Below are positions 10,872 through 21,580 of a DNA stretch of 64,000 nt, in pieces (position 1 is the stretch's first letter; the number at the start of each line of letters is the position of its first letter). The DNA lies in contig NC_088308.1 of the NCBI RefSeq assembly GCF_910592395.1, positions 9,441,001-9,505,000 on the forward strand, read 5' to 3'. The translations under genes and the position numbers were made by a program. A model generated the notes under the pieces. The model searched no databases, was not told the DNA's origin, and worked only from the letters and a program-made list of their open reading frames with translations. Source of the DNA: Lineus longissimus. Taxonomy: Eukaryota; Nemertea; Pilidiophora; Heteronemertea; Lineidae.

Positions 10872-11040
10872 TGATAGAACTTCTCTATAAAGGACACCCT
10901 CGAGACTCACAAATGCTGTCCTTAATAGAGAAGTGTCCTGATTAGATTGGTCATATTGAATGGAAACAACCAATTTGGGACCAAAACGAAGAGGTTGTCT
11001 TTAATAGAGAGGTGTCCGCAAAGGGAGGTTCTAAACTGTA
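10872..11040. mobile_element. pogo/Tigger-like MITE, array copy 0
   Basis: Diverged version of the module at 14252-14430, with tagaacttctctataaagga at the left and aatagagaggtgtcc toward the right. See the copy 1 entry for the reasoning. Confidence 0.4.
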
Positions 11041-11311
11041 GTTTCGGTATGCCCTCATACCCCTTTTCCAGACTCCTCCATTAAAATTATGATTAATCGG
11101 TCGGTTTTTTGCAACGTTCAATAGTTCAAGTATGTTTCTTGCTCCCCTCCTCATTATGTATAACGTCGGGTTATCCCCTAAAAATGCTTTAAACGATAAT
11201 CAAAGACATGAGTATGCGAAATAACCACCTGGCCAGGCCAGCACGACTACATGGTGAAATACAGGCTATATAAATCGCTGTTTAATACTAGTATCTGGAA
11301 TACTGTCATAC

Positions 11312-14300
11312 TCCAGGAGCAGTAGCGAAGGTGGGGTACTATCTCTACCCCCACCCAAGGAATAGAGCGTATAGGCTGGGTGGCCCCCCCCCCCCCAAAA
11401 AAAAGATCACCTACTAGTATAGTTGATATACATGTAAAGAAGGAATATATATATGGCAAAATGTAAAAAGGATGAGTATCGAGTTAGTTTGGTGGGACCC
11501 CCGAAGGGGAATTTGGGCATTTGCTTCTGGCTCAAATGAGAACCCACCAGACCACGGCTCATCCGAAAGCGAGGCATGATTAACGATACTATATGCTGTG
11601 AAACGCAGATTGTGCAACCTTAATGAAATAATGACGTCATTCATTCTCCAAAGCAGCGATAATATTCAAGCATGTTGTAGAATATCGCCTCATCGCGCAA
11701 GGATTGTGGCGATGTGCATACATTATTGCCACCACCAGTGAAGTTCAAATAAGTATACGAAATTCAGGCCTGTTTCCCGGGTGAGCAGTAGCCGAGTGGG
11801 GACTTCACTAGAGACTTAAGCTACAGAAGGTTTCCTCCACCTGGTGTCAAAGCTGATGCCGTGAATGGTGTGATGGGTCCCACTAGGTTAACTCGACACT
11901 CACCTTTTATATTTTGTAAATTTACATTTTGTTATTCATTTTCAGACCGATAACTTATTTGGTAGAAAATGTCATTTCATTCATGCGTCGGTTTCAGTGC
12001 CGCCCGCGGAGTTCATCTGATTCTGTGCCGGTAGGAAGACCAATGGTCTTTCAATAAATTAAATTAAGCACAAAGGTACAATGCTCTAACCATTGTACCA
12101 TTGTACGATTGTGCTCCACTCTGCAGTGTGCATGGACGATCGATAATTTTCACAGATTTGGCTGGAGCGCGGTGGTCGCCGCTTTTATATTGAGAACTGA
12201 TCGCTTGCAAATGTATACTGTGATATTGCACCATCATTTCGGTTGGTTTATATGAATGAAATATGCCTGTCGATGACGGGTGAGCCACAGCCGAGTGGGT
12301 TATCGCTTGGGACTGAAACAACCTGATATATCCCCATCCGCCTCCGCACGAAACCGCGGGGGTATGCGGGTGGGGGACCTGCCTGGCCAACTCGATACTC
12401 ACCTTTTATGTTTTGCCTCCTCTTGGCGGGCATGGTAATTGGCATGAAGTCAAGTGGGATAAAGGTAGCCCCCGGCTATTGTCTTCTTACTAAACTCTCA
12501 CGGTTTATAGATTGAAGCCATAGGCTAAAAGCAAATTTATTGATAATTCATTTCTGGATGTCGCGGATGGTTTCTGTTATTATTAGCCCGACCAACCCAC
12601 GTTTATCGATTGTCAAACTCAAGTCAGTGTCGGCTAAGGAATTACTTTTAGCCATGCCGCGAAGGCCAGTACATAAAATCCACGAACGTAGGATTTGGTA
12701 TACAAGACATCCGTTACTTCAATTCTAAAATCTCTAATGTCAAGCGCATGTCGAGAAGGTAATTTGTACCCTACAATGTATAACTGCATGTAGCCGGCTA
12801 TAACCAATCGGCCGCATTAGGAAGAGCTACTTCTAGATAAACGGAGCTCGAACCTTCGACCATCGGTATAGGTTTATGCAGGAGGTATTTGTTAGCATCA
12901 GGTTTATGCGGCAGATATTTTATAGGGCGAACATTACATTTCTGATCTATGTCCCGATCGCCGACCATATCCATTTACTTGGCGGACGCCTAACCACGAT
13001 GATAATTTTTTATAAATATCGATTTTTTCGAGAAAAATATTCACAACTCGCGCATCTAAACCAAGCCTTCGGGCGATTTTGGACAGCCTGACGGCCTTTT
13101 CCATCACGCCTGCACTGATCTCTACAGTAATGACAACAATTAAAGCGGCCACCACAACTCTCAAGTCAAATCTGTAATTATCGTTTCATACATGCTGTTG
13201 ATCATTTAAAAACGACATCCATGGGGAACATGTCTTTTTTCAAAGAAAAAAATCACAAAAGAAAAAAAAGAAAAAATGCTGGAGGGCGATTTCTGTGAGC
13301 CCGACTCCTGGAAGGGAGTCGAACCTACGTTTGTGGGTTTGAACGATAATCAAAGACAAGAGTATGCGAAGTAACCACCTGGCTCGGCCAGCACGACTAC
13401 GTGGTAAAATACAGGCTATATAAATCGCTGTCTAACCCTAGTATCTTGAATACTTCCCCCCCCCCCCCCCCCCCTCAAAAAATATCATCTTCTGGAATAG
13501 TTGATATTAAGAAAGAAAATATATCATGCAAAATGTAAAAAGGATGAGTATCGAATCAGTGAAGGGGAATTTTTGGGCATTTGACCCCGCCAGACCACGG
13601 CTCATCCGAAAGCGACTCACGTTATTGTCAATCGATCAGTTCTCATTATAAAAGCGGCGACCACCGCGCTTCAGCCAAATCTGTGATCGGAATCGTCCGT
13701 TAATAATTAGAATTGAACCATTTTCTTCAAATTACTGATGGTGTGATAGCCATTCGTGATAATAAATAAAAAGTACGATAGCACCAAGGAACTGAGTCTC
13801 ATAAAATCCGAAACGAATAAACTAAATATATATATTTTGAAATGAGTGCATAATGGGCAAAAAGAGAAAACTGTATCGTCCAAGAACATAAAAGGTGAGT
13901 GTCGAGTTATCCTAGTGGGACCCCTCAACCCTTCACGGCATCAACATTGACACCAGGTCGAGGAAACCTTCTGTAGCTTTAGTCTCTAGTGAAGTCCCCA
14001 CTCGGCTACGGCTCACCCGGGAAGTAATCCTGAATTTTATATACTTATTTCAACCTAACTGGTGGTGCAATCTTAATATGGCACATTGCCACAAAATGCC
14101 GTCAGCAATAGGATCAATAATTACTGGTAATTGCATATGCATTGACCGCACCAGTACAGGGTGGCCCAGAATTATTATCCTTTGGACAATATAATTTTAT
14201 TGTGTATCCATTGTGTGAGGGAGAATATTTCTGGGCCAACCGGTAGAACTACAGTAGAACCTCTCTATTAAAGACACCCTCGGGACTCACAAGTGCTGTC

Positions 14301-15956
14301 CTGAGAGAGATGTCCTGAATAGAAAGGTCAAATTGAATGGAAACAACAAATTTGGGACCAAAACTAGTCTCCTTTATGAAGAGGTTGTCTTAAATAGAGA
14401 GGTGCCCGCCAAGAAGGGTTCCTCTGCACTCGTTTGCAACAACTCGGTCTGATAACGTCATCACGAAAATAAAAGCAGTGACCGAAATCTCTAACCAAAT
14501 CTGAGCTCATTCGAGCACATACAGCTCATTAAACTTGTAGTAATTTTAATCTAATCATCCATGGTTAAAAATAATGCTTTGCGGATTTGGATAATCAAAT
14601 ACAAGCCGAAAGTTGGTATCTGGTCCCCGGATCTGGTCCTCGGAAGCTGGCCCTATGAGGGGTGACATGCGAGGCACTACACGCTCCCTCCGCTTTTCGT
14701 CGGAGTGCTCAAACAGGTTTTCAAGGCGTCAGTCTTGGCAAAAAGGAGCCCCAAACTCTTCTTTTGAGTCCCAATGTGCCGAGAAAAACGCTTATTTTGC
14801 ACTGACTCACTTTTTTCCCTCGATTCCAAGATCGCATTAAACATGTTGCTTCTGTTCTCTTTGGATTTGTGGCCGTGCCCCCCCCCCCCCCCAGACCCTT
14901 TCTAAAATTTCAGGATCTGCCAGTGCATTCTGCCCAATTGTATTCTAGCAAGAATTATTTTTTTTTGGGGGGGGGGGTTATGGTCAAAAATGATACATAA
15001 AAGGAAGAAAAGTGCTGGATGGCGCCGGTGGTTTCTGTAGTTAGACGCCCTGGGCGGGAGTCGAACCTACGGTTGTGATTTTGAATGAAAGTCAAATACA
15101 ATAGTACGAAGTAACCACCTAGCAAGGCCAGCACCAGGCGATCGAAACGCTATATCATACAGATTTCTGTCTCTGGAATATTGCCATCTGGCACAGAAAA
15201 GATAAAGCCTTTTTCCCGCCGCCGGCATTATTTTGAATTAAGTATAAATCATAGGCCTTCATTCACCAGTCTAGAAGGAGATGATTTAACGTCCTAAGAA
15301 TCATTTCTATATATCAATTCATCGGAACGTGGACTACATGCATAGTCCATTCATGAATGTAATGTCCGCATCATTTGGGGCACTCGAGGGCGAACCACAT
15401 GTACAGGTTGGGTTTCTTTAGATAGATAAGGGTATTTCACGAATTCACCACTGAGTCAAGCTTCCAAAAAAGATATCAGCGCACATCTAAACCAAGCCTT
15501 CGTGCGATTTTAGACAGCTTCATGGCCTTTTCCATCACATCTGCAATGATCTCTACAGTAAATGACACCAATAAAAGCGGCCACCACCACTCTCCAGCCA
15601 AATCCGTAATTATCGTTTCATACATGCTGTTGATCGTTTAAAAACGAACCACATGGTGCACACGTCTCACTTTTTTCAACAAAAAAAATCACAAAAGAAA
15701 AAAGGAAAAAAAATGCTGGATGGCGCCGGTGGTTTCTGTAGTTAGACGCCCTGGGCGGGAGTCGAACCTACGGTTGCGGCTTTGAACCCAAATCAAATGC
15801 GAAGTAACCACCAGGCTAGGCCAGCACGACCTTAGGCGAAATACAGGCTATGTAAACCGCTGTCACACATGGGGAATACTACCATAAGCCGACATAATGC
15901 AGTGCGACACGATATGATTCTTCATAATAGGAAAGTGTTATGATTTTAGGCAAACG
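11312..15956. repeat. Tandem array copy 1 (4,645 bp)
   Basis: First long unit. Module order, which the later copies share: 95 nt tRNA-like (minus), 125 nt tRNA-like (plus), second 125 nt tRNA-like (plus), a stretch with gctcgaaccttcgaccatcg, tRNA-like (minus), inverted 124 nt tRNA-like (minus), pogo-like MITE, a ctggtcctcggaagctgg module, and the 0.7 kb sub-repeat (one full copy here). Several 60-80 codon frames recur from copy to copy, but they are interrupted in some copies and show no codon-position signal, so I treat the unit as non-coding. Confidence 0.85.
14252..14430. mobile_element. pogo/Tigger-like MITE, array copy 1
   Basis: Left end CAGTAGAACCTCTCTATTAA; right end, reverse complemented, has TGCAGAGGAACCCTTC and then ACCTCTCTATTTAAGACA. 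CAGT...AACCTCTCTATTA-type inverted ends are typical of pogo/Tigger non-autonomous elements. Relatives at 19242-19412 (left end lost), 24844-25021 and 29953-30128. No ORF. Confidence 0.45.
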
Positions 15957-16383
15957 TCAGGAGCAGTAGCGTATAGGTGGGGGTACTATCCCCACCCACA
16001 CTCAAAGAATAAAGCGTATAAGGCTTCGCCCCCCACTCCATCTGAAAAAAGGACGATTACGATGAAGACGACGATGTTGAAAACGATAAAAGATGATGAT
16101 CTTGAACTGCAAATTAGATGAGTAACAGAAAAGTAACAAATGAACAACAGAAAAACAGACGTTTTCAAAATGAAACATGTATTTAAAAACTGAAACTACA
16201 AAAAGTAAATCTATGATATTCAGTTAAAAAAATATTGATAGTAATTTACAGTGTGCAGGGTATCAAATTAATTGTTTCATTGTAAACATGGATGCTTTGG
16301 TCATGAAATTTAAATTTCCAAAGAAGAAAAAACATTATCTTAATCTATAAACAAAGATAGGAAATAAAGGCAAAATGTAAAAA

Positions 16384-16478
16384 GGATGAGTATCGAGTTA
16401 GTTTGGTGGGACCCCCGAAGGGGAATTTGGGCATTTGCTTCTGGCTCAAATGAGAACCCACCAGACCACGGCTCATCC
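16384..16478 (-). ncRNA. 95 nt tRNA-like element (type 2), representative
   Basis: On the minus strand, GGATGAG at the 5' end pairs perfectly with CTCATCC at the 3' end (7 bp acceptor-like stem), followed by TTTTTA, a possible pol III terminator. Inside are an A-box-like ccgtggtctggtggg and a B-box-like ctcgatac. Exactly 95 nt in all six copies: 8124-8218, 11470-11564, 16384-16478, 22014-22108, 27393-27487, 32697-32791. The T arm is too short for a normal tRNA, so it is a pseudo-tRNA or SINE head, not a called tRNA gene. Confidence 0.45.
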
Positions 16479-16693
16479 GAAAGCGAGGCATGATTAACGA
16501 TACTATATGCTGCGAACCGCAGATTGTGCAACCTTAATGAAATAATGACGTCATTCATTCTCCAAAGCAGCGATAATATTCAAGCATGTTGTAGAATATC
16601 GCCTCATCGCGCAAGGATTGTTGCGATGTGCCATACATTATTGCCTCCACCAGTGAGTTCAAATAAGTTAACGAAATTCAGGCCTGTTTCCCG

Positions 16694-16818
16694 GGTGAGC
16701 CGTAGCCGAGTGGGGACTTCACTAGAGACTAAAGCTACAGAAGGCTTCCTCCACTGGGTGCCTAAGCTGATGCCGTGAAGGGTGTGAGGGGTCCCACTAG
16801 GTTAACTCGACACTCACT
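16694..16818 (+). ncRNA. 125 nt tRNA-like element (type 3), representative
   Basis: Begins ggtgagccgtagccgagtgg; tagccgagtgg is an excellent class II tRNA A box. The 3' end ctcgacactcac(c) holds a B-box-like core and pairs with the 5' ggtgag; a T-run follows. Copies near 8428-8556, 11780-11904, 16694-16818, 22324-22447, 27703-27827 and 32959-33075 (5' truncated). An inverted relative occurs in the same unit on the minus strand. Confidence 0.45.
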
Positions 16819-17017
16819 TTTTATGTTTAGTAAATTTACATTTTGCTAACCATTGCACTCTGCAGTGCTCTTGCATGGTCCATAATTATCACAGATTTGG
16901 CTGGAGCGCGGTGGTCGCCGCTTTTATATTGAGAACTGATCGCTTGCCAATGTATATTGTAATGTTGCACCATCAGTTCGGTTGGTTTATATGAATGAAA
17001 TATGCCTGCCGATGACG

Positions 17018-17142
17018 GGTGAGCCACAGCCGAGTGGGTTATCGCTTGGGACTGAAACAACCTGATATTTCCCCATCCGCCTCCGCACGAAACCGCGGGG
17101 GTATGCGGGTGGGGGACCTGCCTGGCCAACTCGATACTCACC
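17018..17142 (+). ncRNA. 125 nt tRNA-like element (type 4), representative
   Basis: Begins ggtgagccacagccgagtgg and ends ctcgatactcacc followed by TTTTA. The ends pair over 6 bp. The interior is GC-rich with ggggtatgcgggtggggg. Copies at 8920-9047, 12279-12403, 17018-17142, 22646-22771, 28027-28151 and 33330-33458. In copy 3 the 5' end is GGATGAG, so its terminal pairing is altered. Confidence 0.45.
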
Positions 17143-18009
17143 TTTTACGTTTTGCCTCCTCTTGGCGGGCATGGTGGTAGGCATGAAGTAAAGTGGGATA
17201 AAGGTAGCCCCCAGCTATTGTCTTCTATTTACACCCTCACGATTTATAGATTTAAGGCATAGGCTGAAAGCAAATTTATTGCTAATTCATTTCTGGATGG
17301 CGTGGATGGTTTCTGTTAGCCCGACCAACTCACGTTTATCGGTTGTCAAACTCAAGTCAGTGTCGGCTAAGGAATTATTTTTAGCCATGCCGCGAAGGCC
17401 AGTACATAAAATCCACGAACGTAGGATTTGGTATACAAGATATCCGTTACTTCAATTCTAAAATCTCTAATGCCAAGCGCATGTCGAGAAGGTAATTTGT
17501 ACCCTACAATGTATAACTACATGAAGCCGACTATAACCAAACGGCCGCATTGGGAAGAGCTAACTATTAGATAAACGGGGCTCGAACCTTCGACCATCGG
17601 TATAGGTTTATGCAGGAGGTATTTGTTAGCGTCAGGTTTATGCGACAAGTATTTTATAGGGCGAACATTACATTTCTGATCTTTGTCCCGATTGCCTACC
17701 ATATTCATTTACTTGGCGGACGCCTAAACACGATGATAATTTTTTATAGATATCGATTTTTTCGAGAAAAATATTCACAACGCACGCATCTAAACCAAGC
17801 CTTCGTGCGATTTCGGACAGCTTGACGGCCTTTTCCATCACGCCTGCACTGATCTCTACAGTAATGACAACAATTAAAGCCGCCACCACAACTCCAAAGT
17901 CAAATCTGTAATTATCGTTTCATACATGCTGTTGATCATTTAAAAACGACATCAATGGAGAACATGTCTTTTTTCAAAGAAAAAAATCACAAAAGAAAGA
18001 AAAAGAAAA

Positions 18010-18134
18010 GTGCTGGATGGCGCCGATGGTTTCTGTGAGCCCGACTCCTGGAAGGGAGTCGAACCTACGTTTGTGGGTTTGAACGATAATCAAAGACAAG
18101 AGTATGCGAAGTAACCACCTGGCTAGGCCAGCAC
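18010..18134 (-). ncRNA. tRNA-derived SINE-like element (type 1), representative
   Basis: Minus strand: 5' GTGCTGG pairs with 3' CCAGCAC (7 bp), then TTTT. An A-box-like tggcctagccaggtgg and a perfect B box GGTTCGACTCC lie about 55 nt apart, as in a class II tRNA promoter. Copies: 10388-10511, 13277-13394, 15012-15134, 15714-15827, 18010-18134, 20627-20748, 21337-21450, 23610-23733, 26120-26241, 29019-29142, 30606-30728, 31319-31440, 32030-32143, plus fragments at 11188-11244 and 26830-26889. The most abundant module of the array. Confidence 0.5.
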
Positions 18135-18898
18135 GACTACATGGCGAAATACAGGCTATATAAATCGCTGTCTAACACTAGTATCTTGAATACTGCCACC
18201 CCCCACCCCCCCCTCAAAAAAATATCATCTTATGGAATAGTTGATAGTAAGAAAGAAAATATATCATGCAAAATGTAAAAAGGATGAGTATCGAGTCAGT
18301 GAAGGGGAATCTGGGCATTTGCTTCTGGCTCAAATGAGAACCCGCCAGACCACGGCTCATCCGAAAGCGACTCATGATTAACGATACTATAATGCTGTGA
18401 ATCGCAGATGAAATAATAATCACTCGGCTGTGGCTCACCCGGAATCGGTTAACATATTTCTCTCACACAAGCGCACCGATGGTGCAATCCGCCAATATAT
18501 GTTGGCAATCGACCAGTTCTCATTGCATTGTAAAAGCGGCTACCACCGCGTTCCAGTTAAATCTGTAGTGATAATCATCGATAATGCGTAGAGCACGAGT
18601 GCAATGGTATGGGAAATGCTATCACGGTATTGGCAATCGATCAGTTCTCATTATAAAAGCGGCGACCACCGCGCTTCAGCCAAATCTGTGATCGGAATCG
18701 TCCGTTAACAATTAGAATTGAACCATTTTCTTCAAATTACTGATGGTGTGATAGCGATTCGTGATAATAAATAAAAAGTATGATAGTACCAAAGAACTGA
18801 ATCTCATAAAATCCGAAACGAATAAACTAAATATATATATTTTGAAATGAGTGCATAATGGGCAAAAAGAGAGAACTGCATCGTCCAAGAACATAAAA

Positions 18899-19022
18899 GG
18901 TGAGTGTCGAGTTATCCTAGTGGGACCCCTCAACCCTTCACGGCATCAGCATTGACGCCAGGTCGAGGAAACCTTCTGTAGCTTTAGTCTCTAGTGAAGT
19001 CCCCACTCGGCTACGGCTCACC
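18899..19022 (-). ncRNA. 124 nt tRNA-like element (type 5, inverted relative of type 3), representative
   Basis: Minus strand: ggtgagccgtagccgagtgg to ctcgacactcacc then TTTTATG, so clearly the same family as the plus-strand type 3 but inverted within the unit. Copies at 13894-14017, 18899-19022, 24486-24609 and 29588-29712. Confidence 0.45.
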
Positions 19023-20047
19023 CGGGAAGTACTCCTGAATTTTATATACTCATTTCAACCTAACTGGTGGTGCAATCTTAATATGGCATATTGCCACAAA
19101 ATGTCGTCAGCAATAGGATCAATAATTACTGGTAATTGCATATGCATTGACCGCACCAGTACAGGGTGGCCAAGAATTATTATCCTTTGGACAATATAAT
19201 TTTATTCTGTATCCATTGTGTGAGGGAGAATAATTATGGGCCCTCTCCATTAAAGACACCCTCGGGACTCACAAATAATGTCCTTAGAGAGGTGTCCTAA
19301 ATAGAAAGTTCAAATTGAATGGAAACCAATTTGGGACCAAAGTTAGTCTCCTTTATAAAGAGGTTGTCTTAAATAGAGAGGTGCCCTGTTAAGGGAGGTT
19401 CCTCTGTACTCGTTTGCAACAACTGGGTCTGATAACGTCACCACGAAAATAAAAGCAGTGACCGAAATCTCTAACCAAATCTGAGCTCATTCGAGCACAT
19501 ACAGCTCATAAAACTTGTTGTCATTTTAATCAAATCATCCATGGTGAAGAATAATCCTTTGTAGATTTGGAAAATCAAATACAAGAGTACAAGCCGAAAG
19601 TTGGTATCTGGTCCTTGCATCTGGTCCTCGGAGGTTGGCCCTATATGACAGGTGGCATGCGAGGCACTACGCGCTCCTTCTGCTTTTCGTGACAAGCCGA
19701 AAGTTAGTATCTGGTCCCCAGATCTGGTCCTCGGAGGTTGGCCCTATGAGGGGTGGCATGCGAGGTACTACACGCTCCCTCCGCTTTTCGTCGGAGTGCT
19801 CAAACAGGTTTTCAAGGCGTCAGTCTCGGCAAAATGGAGCCTCAAATTCTTCTTTTTAGTCCTAATGTGCCGAGAAAAACGCTTATTTTGCACTGACTCA
19901 CTTTTTCCCTCGTTTCCAAGATCGCATTAAACAAGTAGCTTCTATTCTCTCTGGATTTGTGGCCGTGCCCCCCACCCCATCCAGACCCTTTCTAAAATTT
20001 CAGGATCTGCCAGTGCATTCTGCCCAATTGTATTCTAGCAATCATAC

Positions 20048-21460
20048 GAACGAAACGCTATATCATACAGATTTCTGTCTCTGAAATATTGCCATCTGGC
20101 ACAGAAAAGATAAAGCCTTTTTCCCGCCGCCGGCATTATTTTGAATTAAGTATAAATCATAGGCCTTCATTCACCAGTCTAGAAGGAGATGATTTAACGT
20201 CCTTAGAATCATTTCTAGATATCAATTCATCGGAACGTTGACTACATGCATAGTCCATTCATGAATGTAATGTCCGCATCATTTGGGGCACTCGAGGGCG
20301 AACTACATGTACAGGTTGGGTTTCTTTAGATAGATAAGGGTATTTCACGAATTCACCACTGAGTCAAGCTTCCAAAGTTGGTGAAGATATCAGCGCACAT
20401 CTAAACCAAGCCTTCGTGCGATTTTAGACAGCTTCATGGCCTTTTCCATCACATCTGCAATGATCTCTACAGTAAATGACACCAATAAAAGCGGCCACCA
20501 CCACTCTCCAGCCAAATCCGTAATTATCGTTTCATACATGCTGTTGATCGTTTAAAAACGAACCACATGGTGCACACGTCTCACTTTTTCCAACAAAAAA
20601 ATCACAAAAGAAAAAAGGAAAAAAAATGCTGGATGGCGCCGGTGGTTTCTGTAGTTAGACGCCCTGGGCGGGAGTCGAACCTACGGTTGTGATTTTGAAG
20701 GACAGTCAAATACAATAGTACGAAGTAACCACCTAGCAAGGCCAGCACAAATATCAGGCGATCGAAATGCTATATCATACAGATTTCTGTCTCTGGAATA
20801 TTGCCATCTGGCACAGAAAAGATAAAGCCTTTTTCCCGCCGTCGGCATTATTTTGAATTAAGTATAAATCATAGGCCTTCATTCACCAGTCCAGAAGGAT
20901 ATGATTTAACGTCCTTAGAATACTTTCTAGATATCAATTCATCGGAACGTTGACTACATGCATAGTCCATTCATGAATGTAATGTCCGCATCATTTTGGG
21001 TACTCGAGGGCGAACTACATCTACAGGTCGGGTTTCTTAAGATAGATAAGGGTATTTCACGAATTCACCACTGAGTCAAGCTTCCAAAGTTGGTGAAGAT
21101 ATCAGCGCATATCTAAACCAAGCCTTCGTGCGATTTTAGACAGCTTGACGGCCTTCTCCATTGCGTCTGCAATGATCTCTATAGTAAATAACACCAATAA
21201 AAGCGGCCACAACCACTCTCCAGCCAAATCCGTAATTATCGTTTCATACATGCTGTTGATCGTTTAAAAACGAACCACATGGTGAACACGTCTCACTTTT
21301 TTCAACAAAAAAATCACAAAGGAAAAGAAGGCAAAATGCTGGATGGCGCCGATAGTTTCTGTGAGTCCGACCCCTGGAAGGCAGTCGAACCTACGGTTGC
21401 GGCTTTGAACCCAAATCAAATGCGAAGTAACCACCTGGCTAGGCCAGCACGACCTCATGG
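20048..21460. repeat. 0.7 kb sub-repeat, two tandem copies in array copy 2
   Basis: Each copy runs from cgaaacgctatatcatacag through tccattcatgaatgtaatg, atctaaaccaagccttcg and a type 1 tRNA-like element. Starts: 15140 (single), 20048 and 20760, 25552 and 26250, 30745 and 31455. The period is about 700-712 bp. Array copy 1 has one, copies 2-4 have two. Confidence 0.75.
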
Positions 21461-21580
21461 CGAAATACAGGCTATGTAAACCGCTGTCTCACATGGGGAA
21501 TACTACCATAAGCCGACATAATGCAGTGCGACACGATATGATTCTTCATAATAGGAAAGTGTTATGATTTTAAGGCAAAC

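Larger units (their letters stand above)
7807..11311. repeat. Tandem array copy 0 (rearranged, about 3.5 kb)
   Basis: Starts at the unit marker gtcaggagcagtagcgtata, as do the other copies. Modules follow the shared order to about 9120, then jump to a later module (9225-9417). They are interrupted by a private 0.84 kb segment (9418-10256), then resume with a tRNA-like element, a MITE and the pogo-like module. It differs from copies 1-4 by large deletions and these insertions, so it is the oldest or most reshuffled copy. Confidence 0.75.
15957..21580. repeat. Tandem array copy 2 (5,624 bp)
   Basis: Same module order as copy 1, with near-identical blocks, but the 0.7 kb sub-repeat is present twice (about 20048 and 20760 onward). 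It also has a partial duplication of the ctggtcctcgg module near 19620 and 19725 and extra sequence near 18420-18660 that is shared with copy 3. Confidence 0.85.

Noticed and set aside
13450-13480. Poly-C run as a telomere-like or regulatory motif
   Set aside because: Lengths vary between equivalent modules and there is no G-rich repeat unit; simple slippage explains it.
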